64,000 bases of DNA from V1-33 sp039795165 (GTDB taxonomy: Bacteria; Verrucomicrobiota; Verrucomicrobiia; Verrucomicrobiales; V1-33). The position numbers and the translations under genes are program-made. The stretch is taken from positions 1-64,000 of the forward strand of contig JBDKER010000020.1 of NCBI GenBank assembly GCA_039795165.1, given 5' to 3'. Shown here one piece after another: positions 32,724-41,211 of the stretch. Position 1 is the stretch's first letter. Every line of letters begins with the position of its first letter. The notes under the pieces were generated by a model that saw nothing but the letters and a program-made list of their open reading frames with translations, was not told the origin of the DNA and searched no databases.

Positions 32724-35702
32724 ATGTCAGCCACCCGAACTGCCATCCTCTCGTTTTTGCTGTCGGTTCCTGCGTTGGCCGGGATCAGCACGGACTATTC
32801 CATGGACGCTGTGCTCGATGGTGGGGGCACCGCCGGCTCCAGCGCCGACTATGCGCTCAATCCCTCCATGGGACCCGGTGCTGCCGGATCGTCTGGGGGC
32901 TATGCGTTCCGGGGCGGTTTTTCCGGAATGCTCAGCGATACCGCTTCCCTTGTGCTGTCGGCGGCAGGCGCAGCGGACAGCATGAATGAACGGGCCACCC
33001 TCCAGTTCGAAGCGCGGATCCGTTATGATGACGATACGGTGGCCGCCTTTGCCCTGCCTGCGGCTAACCTCACCTGGTCCGTCGCGGAAGGGCCGATTGC
33101 CGCCATCAACAATGCCGGTAAGGCCACTGCCGGCTCCGTCTATCAGGATACACCGGCCACCGTCAGGGCCATCTATCAGGGTCTGGAAGGGCTCTTGCCC
33201 ATCACGGTCCGCAACCTCACCGGCGACGACTTCGGCTCCTATGCTGCGGATGGCCTGCCCGACCTCTGGCAGGTGCGGTACTTCGGCGAATCCGCCCTTC
33301 CGGCGGTTGCCGGTGCCGATGCGGATCCTGATGCGGATGGGTTGACCAATTTCCAGGAATACACCTTTGGCACGGATCCCTCCGTGGTTTCCAGCGGGGT
33401 GCCGCTCTCGGTGATCCTGCACGACCGCCAGGCGAGCCCCATCATCTTCACGGGTGACCCCGTGGTCTACACCTTCACCTTCAACCGGGACATCGATCTC
33501 TCCACGTTCGCGCCCTCTGATCTGCGCAACGCCAGCGCCACTACGCCCGCCACCTTCACCATCGGTTCCATCACGGAACAGGGATTCACGCGCACATACG
33601 TGGTCACTGTCATTCCGACCAGTGTGGGCTTGCTCGATCTCCGCATTGCCCAGGGGGCTCAGATTCTCGACGACGTGGGATTCGCCCTCGACACTTCCGG
33701 CGGAGATCTCGGTGCCGGAGGCGGTAATCCAACCATCACGGTGACGGCGCGCAATCAGGTGATCACCTTCCCGCAGCCGTCATCTATGGTATACGGCATC
33801 AGTCCGGGTTTCGCACTGGGAGCCACGGCGTCCTCCGGTCTCCCGGTGAGCTACACCCTGAATTCAGGACCAGTGACGCTGGTGGACGGCTTTGTGACGC
33901 CGATCGGAGTGGGTGAGGTCAGCATTACGGCCACTCAGGCGGGCGATGCAACGAACACGCCTGCGGAACCGGTCACCCGTACCTTTAACGTTCTCATCCT
34001 CGGAACCGGCACGGCTCCGCGCATGAACATCCGGAGCAATGGCCTCTCCATCCGCAGCGGAGGGACCAGGTTCTTCCACCGTGACAATACCGACTTCGGA
34101 AAGTACACGTCAGGCGAGTCCGTCCCGAAGACCAACGTCTACACCATTGAGAATCTCGGGGACCGTACCCTCATTCTGAGCAACGTGTCCGCACCGGTGA
34201 CGCTCACGAACCTGAGCGGCCCAGCCGCTTTCCGGGTGGTGCAGCCATCCTTCACATCGGTGCTTGGCGGCGGGCGTCTCACTGCCAACACGGTCGACTT
34301 CAGCATTGTCTTCGAACCGACCACGGTTGGCGTGACCGAGGCGGAGATTTCCATCCAGAACAGCGATTCGAACCGCAGTCCCTATACGTTCCTGATCCGC
34401 GGCGAGGCGATTGCCAGCCCGGCTCCGACTGATCTGATCCTCGTGGACAACCGGGTGCAGTACAATGTCCTCTCGGTTGGGCCGTCCGGCACCGCCGCTG
34501 GCCTACTGTCACCGGTTCCGGTGGTGGGAACTGACTACACGTACTCCATTGTTGGTGGCACAGACGCAAGCCTCTTCAATATTCCTACGGGAACCAACCA
34601 ACTCCGTCTCAATATTGGTGAGACCCCGGACATTGTGGCGAAGCCCAGGTACTTCGTGCGCATCCGGGTCACCCGCGGGGCTGCCACGTTCGAGAAGGAT
34701 TTCGAGGTCATCGTGATGACAGTTGCCTCCAAGGAAGGTGACTTCGTGGTCAATGACCGCGGGCCGAGCGATTCCGGGGTCGATATCTCGGGTTCAGGTC
34801 AGATTCTGCTCGTATCGAAGGACTCAGCCGGGGCGGCCTATGTGTCGCAGACATACCGCACCGACATCGTCGATCCGTACGAAATCGCTGTCGAGGCGGA
34901 CGGCGATTTCATCATCGCGAACTACGAACACGTCCTCAACACGCTTACTCTGAAGCCCGACGGTGGCATCTACCGCATCGATCGCATCACTGCCGAGCGC
35001 ACCAAGGTGACCGGTAACACCGGCGCACAGGGCGAGGTGGTGCTCCGTACTCCGCTCGGGGTCGAGGTCGAATCCGACGGCAACATCATCGTGGCCGATG
35101 CGGATTACAGTCCAGACGGTGGTACGACCTTCACCGGTGGTGTCATCCGGGTCAATCCCAGCACGGGCGCAAAGACCCTGCTGGCCTCCGGCGGAACTCT
35201 TGAGTACGTCCAGGGAATCGGTCTGAACCCGGTGAGCGGCGAAATCTACATCTCGAACATCCGGTTCCCGCTGACTAGGGGAGGCCAGATCATCAGAGTA
35301 AACAAGACAACAGGTCAGCAAACGGTCATCACTCCTTCCAGTGGACCCAATATCGTCCGTTTTCCCGTGGGAATCGCCTGCGAAGCGGATGGTCAGTCAC
35401 TGGTGGTGGCCGATGCCTTTGCGCAGCGTCTCATCAAGATTGACCTGACGACTGGCAATCAGTCCTACCTGACGGCACTTCCTGAAACTCTGGATCCACT
35501 GAGCAGCGAGCCGAAACTCGACTTCCCGACGCATGTCGCCATCGAGGCGGACGGCAATTACATTGTCACAGATGGCCGCGACGATCTCCGCCCGCGCCGG
35601 GTCATTCGCATCGACAAGGGCACCGGAATTGCGAGCCTGATAGTCGGCGATACGGGGAACAGCTTCTTTGACCAACCCCGCGGTGTCAGGATTGCCAAAT
35701 GA
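32724..35702 (+). CDS. Secreted beta-rich protein with choice-of-anchor D-like and propeller domains (operon gene 7)
   Basis: A 992-residue protein starting immediately after the previous stop. It has a signal peptide (MSATRTAILSFLLSVPALAG), a region rich in Gly/Ser (YALNPSMGPGAAGSSGGYAF), an Asp-rich calcium-type loop (ADADPDADGLTNFQEYTFGT near residue 193), Ig-like modules (VVYTFTFNRDIDLSTFAPSD), an MBG-like module (ITFPQPSSMVYG) and a choice-of-anchor-D-like module near 430-555 (YTIENLGDRTLILSNVSAPV). The last ~320 residues contain repeated blades (EIAVEADGDFIIANY, GVEVESDGNIIVADAD, PTHVAIEADGNYIVTDGR), an NHL/SMP-30-type beta propeller. It is the last gene before the right border of the island. 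It may be the adhesive or sugar-binding member of the set; this is inferred. Confidence 0.75.
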   Translation: MSATRTAILSFLLSVPALAGISTDYSMDAVLDGGGTAGSSADYALNPSMGPGAAGSSGGYAFRGGFSGMLSDTASLVLSAAGAADSMNERATLQFEARIRYDDDTVAAFALPAANLTWSVAEGPIAAINNAGKATAGSVYQDTPATVRAIYQGLEGLLPITVRNLTGDDFGSYAADGLPDLWQVRYFGESALPAVAGADADPDADGLTNFQEYTFGTDPSVVSSGVPLSVILHDRQASPIIFTGDPVVYTFTFNRDIDLSTFAPSDLRNASATTPATFTIGSITEQGFTRTYVVTVIPTSVGLLDLRIAQGAQILDDVGFALDTSGGDLGAGGGNPTITVTARNQVITFPQPSSMVYGISPGFALGATASSGLPVSYTLNSGPVTLVDGFVTPIGVGEVSITATQAGDATNTPAEPVTRTFNVLILGTGTAPRMNIRSNGLSIRSGGTRFFHRDNTDFGKYTSGESVPKTNVYTIENLGDRTLILSNVSAPVTLTNLSGPAAFRVVQPSFTSVLGGGRLTANTVDFSIVFEPTTVGVTEAEISIQNSDSNRSPYTFLIRGEAIASPAPTDLILVDNRVQYNVLSVGPSGTAAGLLSPVPVVGTDYTYSIVGGTDASLFNIPTGTNQLRLNIGETPDIVAKPRYFVRIRVTRGAATFEKDFEVIVMTVASKEGDFVVNDRGPSDSGVDISGSGQILLVSKDSAGAAYVSQTYRTDIVDPYEIAVEADGDFIIANYEHVLNTLTLKPDGGIYRIDRITAERTKVTGNTGAQGEVVLRTPLGVEVESDGNIIVADADYSPDGGTTFTGGVIRVNPSTGAKTLLASGGTLEYVQGIGLNPVSGEIYISNIRFPLTRGGQIIRVNKTTGQQTVITPSSGPNIVRFPVGIACEADGQSLVVADAFAQRLIKIDLTTGNQSYLTALPETLDPLSSEPKLDFPTHVAIEADGNYIVTDGRDDLRPRRVIRIDKGTGIASLIVGDTGNSFFDQPRGVRIAK

Positions 35703-35712
35703 AGCTGGCTCG

Positions 35713-35778
35713 CTGTGTCAGGATAAGTTGTCCAAGCTGCGCAGTTGTGATTCCGAATGGGGTGTGCTGCTGCGGCGG
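35713..35778 (+). repeat. IS end, inverted copy 2 (right border of the 23-kb island)
   Basis: CTGTGTCAGGATAAGTTGTCC begins a 66-bp stretch that matches the minus-strand sequence at 12417-12353 with about 61 identities and one single-base gap. No transposase frame follows it, so only the terminal part of the element remains. It lies 10 bp after the stop codon of operon gene 7. Confidence 0.8.
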
Positions 35779-35837
35779 GGATTTTTTTGGGGCGTCGGGC
35801 CATCATCAGGAAGGTTTTGGTGGGCTTTGAGTGAAGG

Positions 35838-36074
35838 TCAGGGTTGTTTCCGGGAGATGGAGAGTCCGATGAGGAGGCCGAGGAAGCCGAGGATGGCGGA
35901 GAGGGTAGGCCAGAAGAGAGGACCGCCGAGGTCGCCCTGGGAGGCGGCGAAGAGGAAGAGGAGGAAGGGGAGGAGGCAGCCGCCGGTGAGGCAGCCGGTT
36001 GAGGCGTGGCTGCGTCGAGGGGGGATTGGTTCTGGTGGAGGGGGTGTCAGAGGAGAGAGGGGTGATGGGGGCAA
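35838..36074 (-). CDS. Possible small two-helix membrane protein
   Basis: A 78-codon frame whose second half (CLLPFLLFLFAASQG, LSAILGFLGLLIGLSISRKQ) would form two membrane helices and has the strong third-position C typical of genes here. Against it: the only start is a TTG lying in the T-tract of the sucD terminator, no ribosome site is visible, and the pyrimidine-rich strand alone favours Leu/Phe/Pro codons. Weak call. The remaining gap to operon gene 7 holds only the IS end. Confidence 0.28.
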   Translation of the reverse strand: MPPSPLSPLTPPPPEPIPPRRSHASTGCLTGGCLLPFLLFLFAASQGDLGGPLFWPTLSAILGFLGLLIGLSISRKQP

Positions 36075-36107
36075 AAAAGTGCCCGGCCCTGTGAGGTGGG
36101 GCCGGGC
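36073..36107 (-). terminator. Rho-independent terminator of sucD
   Basis: On the minus strand, GCCCGGCCC (36107-36099) pairs perfectly with GGGCCGGGC (36089-36081) over a 9-base loop, followed within three bases by six Ts (36078-36073). It lies 40 bp after the sucD stop codon. Confidence 0.85.
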
Positions 36108-36146
36108 GCTGTAGGGTGGGAAGAGTTCCGAGGGGGTGCGGGGGGA

Positions 36147-37028
36147 TCAGCGTTTGGCTTCGATGGCCTTGACGAGCATGGCACCCATGTCGGCTGGGGA
36201 ATCTGCCACGAGGATCCCGGCGTCGCGGAGGGCCTCCTTTTTGGCTTCGGCGGTGCCTTTACCGCCTGAGATGATGGCACCGGCGTGGCCCATGCGGCGA
36301 CCGGGGGGAGCGGTGGCACCGGCGATGAAGGCGGCGACTGGTTTCCGGCAGTTTTCCTTGATCCATGCGGCGGCTTCTTCTTCGCCGGAGCCTCCGATTT
36401 CGCCGATGAGGATGAAGGCGTCGGTGTCCGGGTCTTCGGTGAAGAGTCTGGCGCAGTCGGTATGGGAGAGGCCGTTGATGGGGTCGCCGCCGATGCCGAT
36501 GCAGGTGCTTTGGCCGAGGCCGCGGCTGCTGAGCTGCCAGACGGCTTCGTAGGTGAGGGTACCGGAGCGGCTGACGACGCCGACGCGGCCGGGTTTATGG
36601 ATGTAGCCAGGCATGATGCCGATTTTGGCGGCTCCTGGGGTGATGATGCCTGGGCAATTCGGGCCGATGAGGACGCTTTTGGAGTGGGCCATGGCGTGTT
36701 TGACGCGCATCATGTCATTGACGGGGATGCCTTCGGTGATGCAGACGATGAGTTCGATGCCGGCGTCGGCGGCTTCGAGGATGCCATCGGCGGCGAAGGG
36801 AGGGGGCACGAAGATCATGGTCGCGTTGCAGCCAGTGGCGGCGCGGGCTTCGTGGACGGTGTCGAAGATGGGGATGGAGTCGTCGAATTTCTGACCGCCT
36901 TTGCCGGGGGTGACACCGGCGACGACATTGGTGCCGTAGTCGCGGCAGCCGCGGGCGTGGAAGGCTCCGGAATTGCCGGTGATGCCTTGGACCAGAAGAC
37001 GGGTATTTTTATCGACGAGAACGCTCAT
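36147..37028 (-). CDS. sucD: Succinyl-CoA ligase (ADP/GDP-forming), alpha subunit
   Basis: The alpha subunit forms, with SucB/SucC-type beta subunit, the citric-acid-cycle enzyme that interconverts succinyl-CoA and succinate with substrate-level phosphorylation. The 293-residue protein has the usual length, with the CoA-binding Rossmann start (LLVQGITGNSGAFHARGCRDYG), the GGDPINGLSHTDC block near 180, the conserved GEIGGSGEEEAA near 215 and the phospho-histidine in GRRMGHAGAIISGG near residue 250. The beta-subunit gene sucC, often adjacent upstream, is not in this window; gmhA precedes it instead. Confidence 0.96.
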   Translation of the reverse strand: MSVLVDKNTRLLVQGITGNSGAFHARGCRDYGTNVVAGVTPGKGGQKFDDSIPIFDTVHEARAATGCNATMIFVPPPFAADGILEAADAGIELIVCITEGIPVNDMMRVKHAMAHSKSVLIGPNCPGIITPGAAKIGIMPGYIHKPGRVGVVSRSGTLTYEAVWQLSSRGLGQSTCIGIGGDPINGLSHTDCARLFTEDPDTDAFILIGEIGGSGEEEAAAWIKENCRKPVAAFIAGATAPPGRRMGHAGAIISGGKGTAEAKKEALRDAGILVADSPADMGAMLVKAIEAKR

Positions 37029-37085
37029 GGGAATGGATAAGAGGAGGGAATCCGGTGAATGGCAAGGGGTGGATTCCGGGGACAG

Positions 37086-37673
37086 TTACGAGGCTGGCGG
37101 GGGGTTGGGCTGGGACTTTCCGAAGACGAGGGCTTCGATCTGGGCGCAGAGGATATGGATGAGGACGAGGTGAGCTTCCTGGATATGGGCGGTGGAGTGG
37201 TCCGGGACGATGAGCGGGACATCTGCGAGGGGGGCGGCGAGGCCGCCGTTGCGTCCGAGGAGGGCTACGCTGCGGAGGCCGCGGGAGCGGGCGCGTTCGA
37301 GGGCGCGGAGGACATTGGGGGAATTTCCGCTGGTGGTGATGGCCATGAGGACGTCGCCGGGGCGGCCGAGGCCATCGATCTGGCGTGCGAAGACCTCATC
37401 GAACTGGTAATCGTTGGCGGTGGCCGAGAGGAAGCTGCCGTCGGCGGTGAGGTTGATGGCGGCGAGGGGAGGGCGGTCGCCGTCGAGGCGGCAGAGGAGT
37501 TCGGTGGAGAAGTGTGCGCTTTCCGCGGCGCTGCCGCCATTTCCGCAGGACAGGATGCGGCCTCCGGAGTGGAGGCAGGAAGCCATGGTATGGGCGGCGC
37601 GGGCGACCTCGTTTTCCATGGAGCGGACTGCTTCGAGGGCAGCGATGGAGCGGTCGAGGTGCGATTGGAACAT
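37086..37673 (-). CDS. gmhA: SIS-domain sedoheptulose-7-phosphate isomerase
   Basis: The enzyme makes D-glycero-D-manno-heptose 7-phosphate from sedoheptulose 7-phosphate, the first step to the heptose of lipopolysaccharide. The 195-residue protein starts at MFQSHLDRSIAAL and shows the phosphosugar-binding motifs SCGNGGSAAESAHFSTELL near residue 50, ITTSGNSPNVLRAL near 118 and the conserved His/Glu helix IQEAHLVLIHILCAQIE near 170. The frame is open further upstream into the sulfatase gene, but the ATG at 37673 gives the family N terminus. It lies 57 bp upstream of sucD on the same strand. Confidence 0.9.
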   Translation of the reverse strand: MFQSHLDRSIAALEAVRSMENEVARAAHTMASCLHSGGRILSCGNGGSAAESAHFSTELLCRLDGDRPPLAAINLTADGSFLSATANDYQFDEVFARQIDGLGRPGDVLMAITTSGNSPNVLRALERARSRGLRSVALLGRNGGLAAPLADVPLIVPDHSTAHIQEAHLVLIHILCAQIEALVFGKSQPNPPPAS

Positions 37674-37738
37674 GGGGGTGATGATGGGGCGGGCGCGGCG
37701 GCGCTTCAAGACGGAGAATCGGACTTGCTGGGGTGGAG

Positions 37739-39703
37739 TCAGGGATTGGTGAAATCGAAGCGGCGGGTTGTGTCGCCGGTGATGATTTCGAGGAAGTCGA
37801 TTTCCGTGGTATCGGAGAGGGGTAGGTGGAGGCGGACGATGCCTGCGGAATTGTCCGGGTGGGGGATGGTCAGTCTGAGGGTTGTCCAGTCGCCCGCCTT
37901 CGTGGAAAAATCGATTGGTTTGGGGGATGCGGCGGGTTGTGCGTTGGGTGAGGGGATCCATGCGACGCGGCCGGGTCCGCCTTCGTTGCGGAGGCGGAAG
38001 TGGAGATGGGCAGGGCTCTTGAGTGGGCCGGGGGCGAATCCGAGGAAGGGGTCTTTGGCTGGGTTGGTGACGACGAGTGCGCCGTCGCGGATGGTGGCCG
38101 AGGCGTTGCGGACCTTCCAGCCTGAGAATGAGGGATCGTTCTGCTTCTTGGGGGAGGAATCTGGGCGATGGGCTGCGGCCTTGGGATTCCATGCTGGATT
38201 TGGCTGGGGGACGACGGCATGGGTATCCTTGAGGAACTGGGAGATGAGGGCGTCGAGTTCCGATGTGAGGGTGGGCTCGGATGCGGCGACGCTGGTGGAT
38301 TCCGAGGGATCGCTGGCGAGGTTGTAGAGTTCGAGTCGGTGCGATCCGTCCGGGTTGCCATGGAAGTAGCGGATGAGTTTCCATGGGCCGCTGCGGACGG
38401 CGCAGGCTGGGTGCTGGCCTGAGGCTGGGGTATCGTGCGGGAAGAAAGTGAAGATGGTATCGCGGTGCGGGGTGGCTGGGTTGCGGAGGACGGGGGCGAA
38501 CGAACGTCCATCGGTTTGCAGGTCGGCTGGCAGAGTGATGCCGGTGGCTTCTGCGAGGGTGGGGAGGAAGTCGATGCTTTGGATGAGGGCGTCTGATTGG
38601 GATCCCTGCGGGGTGACGCCGGGCCAGACGACGAGGCAGGGTTCGCGGACACCGCCTTCGAAGACCGAGGCTTTGCCGCCGCGGAGCGGGGCATTGCTGG
38701 TGGGTGGGAGGTGGGCGAAGCGGTTTGGTTGTCCGGCTGGGCTTTCCGATTTCATGGCTTGCCAGTTTACGCCGCCGTTATCCGAGAAGAAGACGATGAT
38801 GGTGCGGTCGAGGAGGTTTTCGGATTCGAGGGTAAGGACGATGGTGCCGACGGCGTCGTCGAGGCTGGCGACCATGGCAGCGTAGAGTGGATTCGCCTGC
38901 GGGCCGCTGGGTGAGGAACTGGCGAACTGGGCGATGGAGTCCGGTTTGGCTTCGTAGGGGGAATGGACCGAGAAGGCCCAGTAATTGAGGAAGAACGGCT
39001 GGTGGCGGTGTTTGCGGATGAACTGGGCGGCTTCCTGAGCGGTGCGGTCCTCGATGTGTTCGCCGAGCTGGCCTGTGACTGGCTGAGGGCCGCTGAATTT
39101 CCATGGGGCGAGGTAGCTGCCGGCAGGGCCGGGGCCGTGGTGGTGGGGGAAGTCCGAGGCGAAGCCCTGTTCGAGGGGAGAGAAGGGAGTTGCTCCGAGG
39201 TGCCATTTGCCGAAGTGGGCCGTGGCGTATCCGGCGTCGCGCAGGAATTCCGGGAGAGTGCGGTGGGTGGTATCGAGTCGGGTAGCGCTGGTGGGGATGA
39301 GCCAGCGGGCTGAGGGGGCGGCTTTGGTGGGCAGAGATGCCTTCAGTCGGACCTCCGGGACGTGGCAGGTGGGGGCGGTGATGCCGAGTCTGGCTGGATA
39401 GAGGCCCGTGAGGATGCTGGCGCGGGTGGGGGAGCAGAGGGGATTGGCGGCGTATGCGTTGGTGAACTTCATGCCGCGGCGGGCGAGGGCATCGATGTGC
39501 GGGGTGCGGTGGAACTTGCTGCCGTAGCATCCCGTGTCCGCCCAGCCGAGGTCATCAGCGAGGATGAAGACGAGATTTGGCCGCTGCGGCGCGGGCGCAC
39601 CCGGGTCGGTGGTGCTGCTGGCGGCGTGGGCGGCGGCGGTGAGCAGGCCGAGGCATACCGCGGAGAGAGCGACGATCGAGCGGGCGGGGTGGCAGCGGAA
39701 CAT
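37739..39703 (-). CDS. Secreted sulfatase
   Basis: A 654-residue exported sulfatase that presumably removes sulfate from sulfated polysaccharides. It has a signal peptide (MFRCHPARSIVALSAVCLGL), the metal-binding start RPNLVFILADDLGWADTGCYG, and the active-site motif CSPTRAS near residue 88 whose Cys would be converted to formylglycine. Further conserved blocks are GKWHLG near 165 and FFSDNGGVNW near 300. The C-terminal ~140 residues form an extra beta domain (FSGWKVRNASATIRDGALVV). The start at 39703 was chosen because residues upstream look untranslated. It sits next to the DUF1501/PSD1 pair on the same strand, a common grouping in this superphylum. Confidence 0.9.
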   Translation of the reverse strand: MFRCHPARSIVALSAVCLGLLTAAAHAASSTTDPGAPAPQRPNLVFILADDLGWADTGCYGSKFHRTPHIDALARRGMKFTNAYAANPLCSPTRASILTGLYPARLGITAPTCHVPEVRLKASLPTKAAPSARWLIPTSATRLDTTHRTLPEFLRDAGYATAHFGKWHLGATPFSPLEQGFASDFPHHHGPGPAGSYLAPWKFSGPQPVTGQLGEHIEDRTAQEAAQFIRKHRHQPFFLNYWAFSVHSPYEAKPDSIAQFASSSPSGPQANPLYAAMVASLDDAVGTIVLTLESENLLDRTIIVFFSDNGGVNWQAMKSESPAGQPNRFAHLPPTSNAPLRGGKASVFEGGVREPCLVVWPGVTPQGSQSDALIQSIDFLPTLAEATGITLPADLQTDGRSFAPVLRNPATPHRDTIFTFFPHDTPASGQHPACAVRSGPWKLIRYFHGNPDGSHRLELYNLASDPSESTSVAASEPTLTSELDALISQFLKDTHAVVPQPNPAWNPKAAAHRPDSSPKKQNDPSFSGWKVRNASATIRDGALVVTNPAKDPFLGFAPGPLKSPAHLHFRLRNEGGPGRVAWIPSPNAQPAASPKPIDFSTKAGDWTTLRLTIPHPDNSAGIVRLHLPLSDTTEIDFLEIITGDTTRRFDFTNP

Positions 39704-39783
39704 GGCTGCCGAGGGTAGGTCAGGGCCGGGGGAAATGCGAGGGCGTGATGCCGTGGCGGAGGCGACCGGGTGCCTGCGGCGGA

Positions 39784-41211
39784 TTATGCGAGGAGGGAGT
39801 GGATGACGTGGGCGGGTTCGACCCCGGTGAGGCGGAAGTCGAGTCCCTGGGAACGGACCGAGAGTTTCTCGTGGTGGAGGCCGAGGAGGTGGAGGATGGT
39901 GGCGTGGATATTGCGGATGTGGGTGGGGTGGGTGACGGGGGCGAAGCCGAATTCGTCCGTTTCGCCGAAGACGGTGCCGGGGCGGAAGCCGCCGCCGGCG
40001 AACCACATGGTGAAGGCGTCGATGTGGTGGTTGCGGCCGGTGGATTCCCGGACTTCGCCCATGGGGGTGCGGCCGAATTCGCCGCCCCAGATGACGATGG
40101 TATCGTCGAGGAGGCCGCGCTGGGCGAGGTCAGTGACGAGGGCGGCGCAGGCCTTGTCGATGTCGGCGCATTTGGCTGGGAGGTGCTGCTGGAGGTTTTC
40201 GGTGGGGCCGCCGTGGTGGTCCCAGTTGGTGTCGTAGAGCTGGACGAAGCGGACGCCGCGTTCGACGAGGCGGCGGGCGAGGAGGCAATTGCGGGCGAAG
40301 GAACTTTCCTTCTGTTCGCGGATGCCGTAGAGGTCGAGGGTGGCTTGGGATTCCGCGGACAGGTCCATGAGTTCCGGGGCACTGGTCTGCATGCGGTAGG
40401 CCATTTCGAGGGCCTTGATGCGGGTGGAGATTTCGTCGTCGCCGGTTTCGTCGAGGTGGATCTGGTTGAGTTGGCGGACCGAGTTGACGAGCTGGGCTTG
40501 TGCGTCTGGGGAAATGCCGTCCGGGGTGGAGAGGCTGACGATGGGGTCGCCTTTGCTGCGGAGGGGGACGCCCTGGAAGGACGAGGGGAGGACGCCGCTG
40601 GTCCAGAGCGAGGCACCGCCGCGTGGACCGCGCGGGCCGCTTTGGAGAACGACGAAGCCGGGGAGGTCATCGCAGGTGCTGCCGAGGCCGTAGGTGACCC
40701 ATGCGCCCATGCTGGGGCGGCCGAAGAGGCCGCTGCCCGTATTCATGAAGAGTTTCGCCGGGGCGTGATTGAAGAGGTCGGTCTGGCAGGTACGGACGAT
40801 GGTGAGGTGGTCGACGATTTTTGCGGTGTGCGGGAGGTAGGAACTGACCCATGCACCGGACTGGCCGTGCTGCTGGAATGACGGGATGGGGGCGAGGAGG
40901 TCCGTGCGGTGGCTGGAGTTCATGAAGGCGAAGCGTTTGCCTTCGGTGAAGCTGGCGGGGATCGGCTGGCCGTTGCGGCGGACGAGTTCCGGTTTGTGGT
41001 CGAATGTTTCCAGCTGGGACGGGCCGCCTGCCATGAAGAGGAAGATGACGTTTTTGGCGCGGGGCTGGTGGTGCGGGGTGCTGGTGGGGGTGCTGGTGGC
41101 GCGCGAGGAGAGCTGGGAGAGCGCGATGGAGCCGAGGCCGACGGCGCATTGCTGGAAGAGGTGGCGTCTGGTGATGAGGAGAGGGTCCGCAGTCATGGGG
41201 AGGTGGGTCAT
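39784..41211 (-). CDS. DUF1501 family protein
   Basis: A 475-residue protein of the DUF1501 family, which shares the alkaline-phosphatase/sulfatase fold. It has a Tat-like N terminus (TRRHLFQQCAVGLGSIALSQ), then KNVIFLFMAGGPSQLETFDHKP, VQLYDTNWDHHGG near residue 325, VIWGGEFGRTPMGE near 380 and GRNHHIDAFTMWFAGGG near 395. The start overlaps the stop of the upstream PSD1 gene by four bases (ATGA), so the pair is translationally coupled. The pair is very common in PVC bacteria, and its exact role is not established. It is presumed to act on complex polymers in the periplasm. Confidence 0.9.
   Translation of the reverse strand: MTHLPMTADPLLITRRHLFQQCAVGLGSIALSQLSSRATSTPTSTPHHQPRAKNVIFLFMAGGPSQLETFDHKPELVRRNGQPIPASFTEGKRFAFMNSSHRTDLLAPIPSFQQHGQSGAWVSSYLPHTAKIVDHLTIVRTCQTDLFNHAPAKLFMNTGSGLFGRPSMGAWVTYGLGSTCDDLPGFVVLQSGPRGPRGGASLWTSGVLPSSFQGVPLRSKGDPIVSLSTPDGISPDAQAQLVNSVRQLNQIHLDETGDDEISTRIKALEMAYRMQTSAPELMDLSAESQATLDLYGIREQKESSFARNCLLARRLVERGVRFVQLYDTNWDHHGGPTENLQQHLPAKCADIDKACAALVTDLAQRGLLDDTIVIWGGEFGRTPMGEVRESTGRNHHIDAFTMWFAGGGFRPGTVFGETDEFGFAPVTHPTHIRNIHATILHLLGLHHEKLSVRSQGLDFRLTGVEPAHVIHSLLA

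Noticed and set aside
13833..35702. Prophage or phage-tail particle
   Set aside because: Tail-fibre-like domains occur, but no capsid, terminase, sheath, baseplate, lysis or integrase genes are present, and nearly all proteins carry signal peptides.
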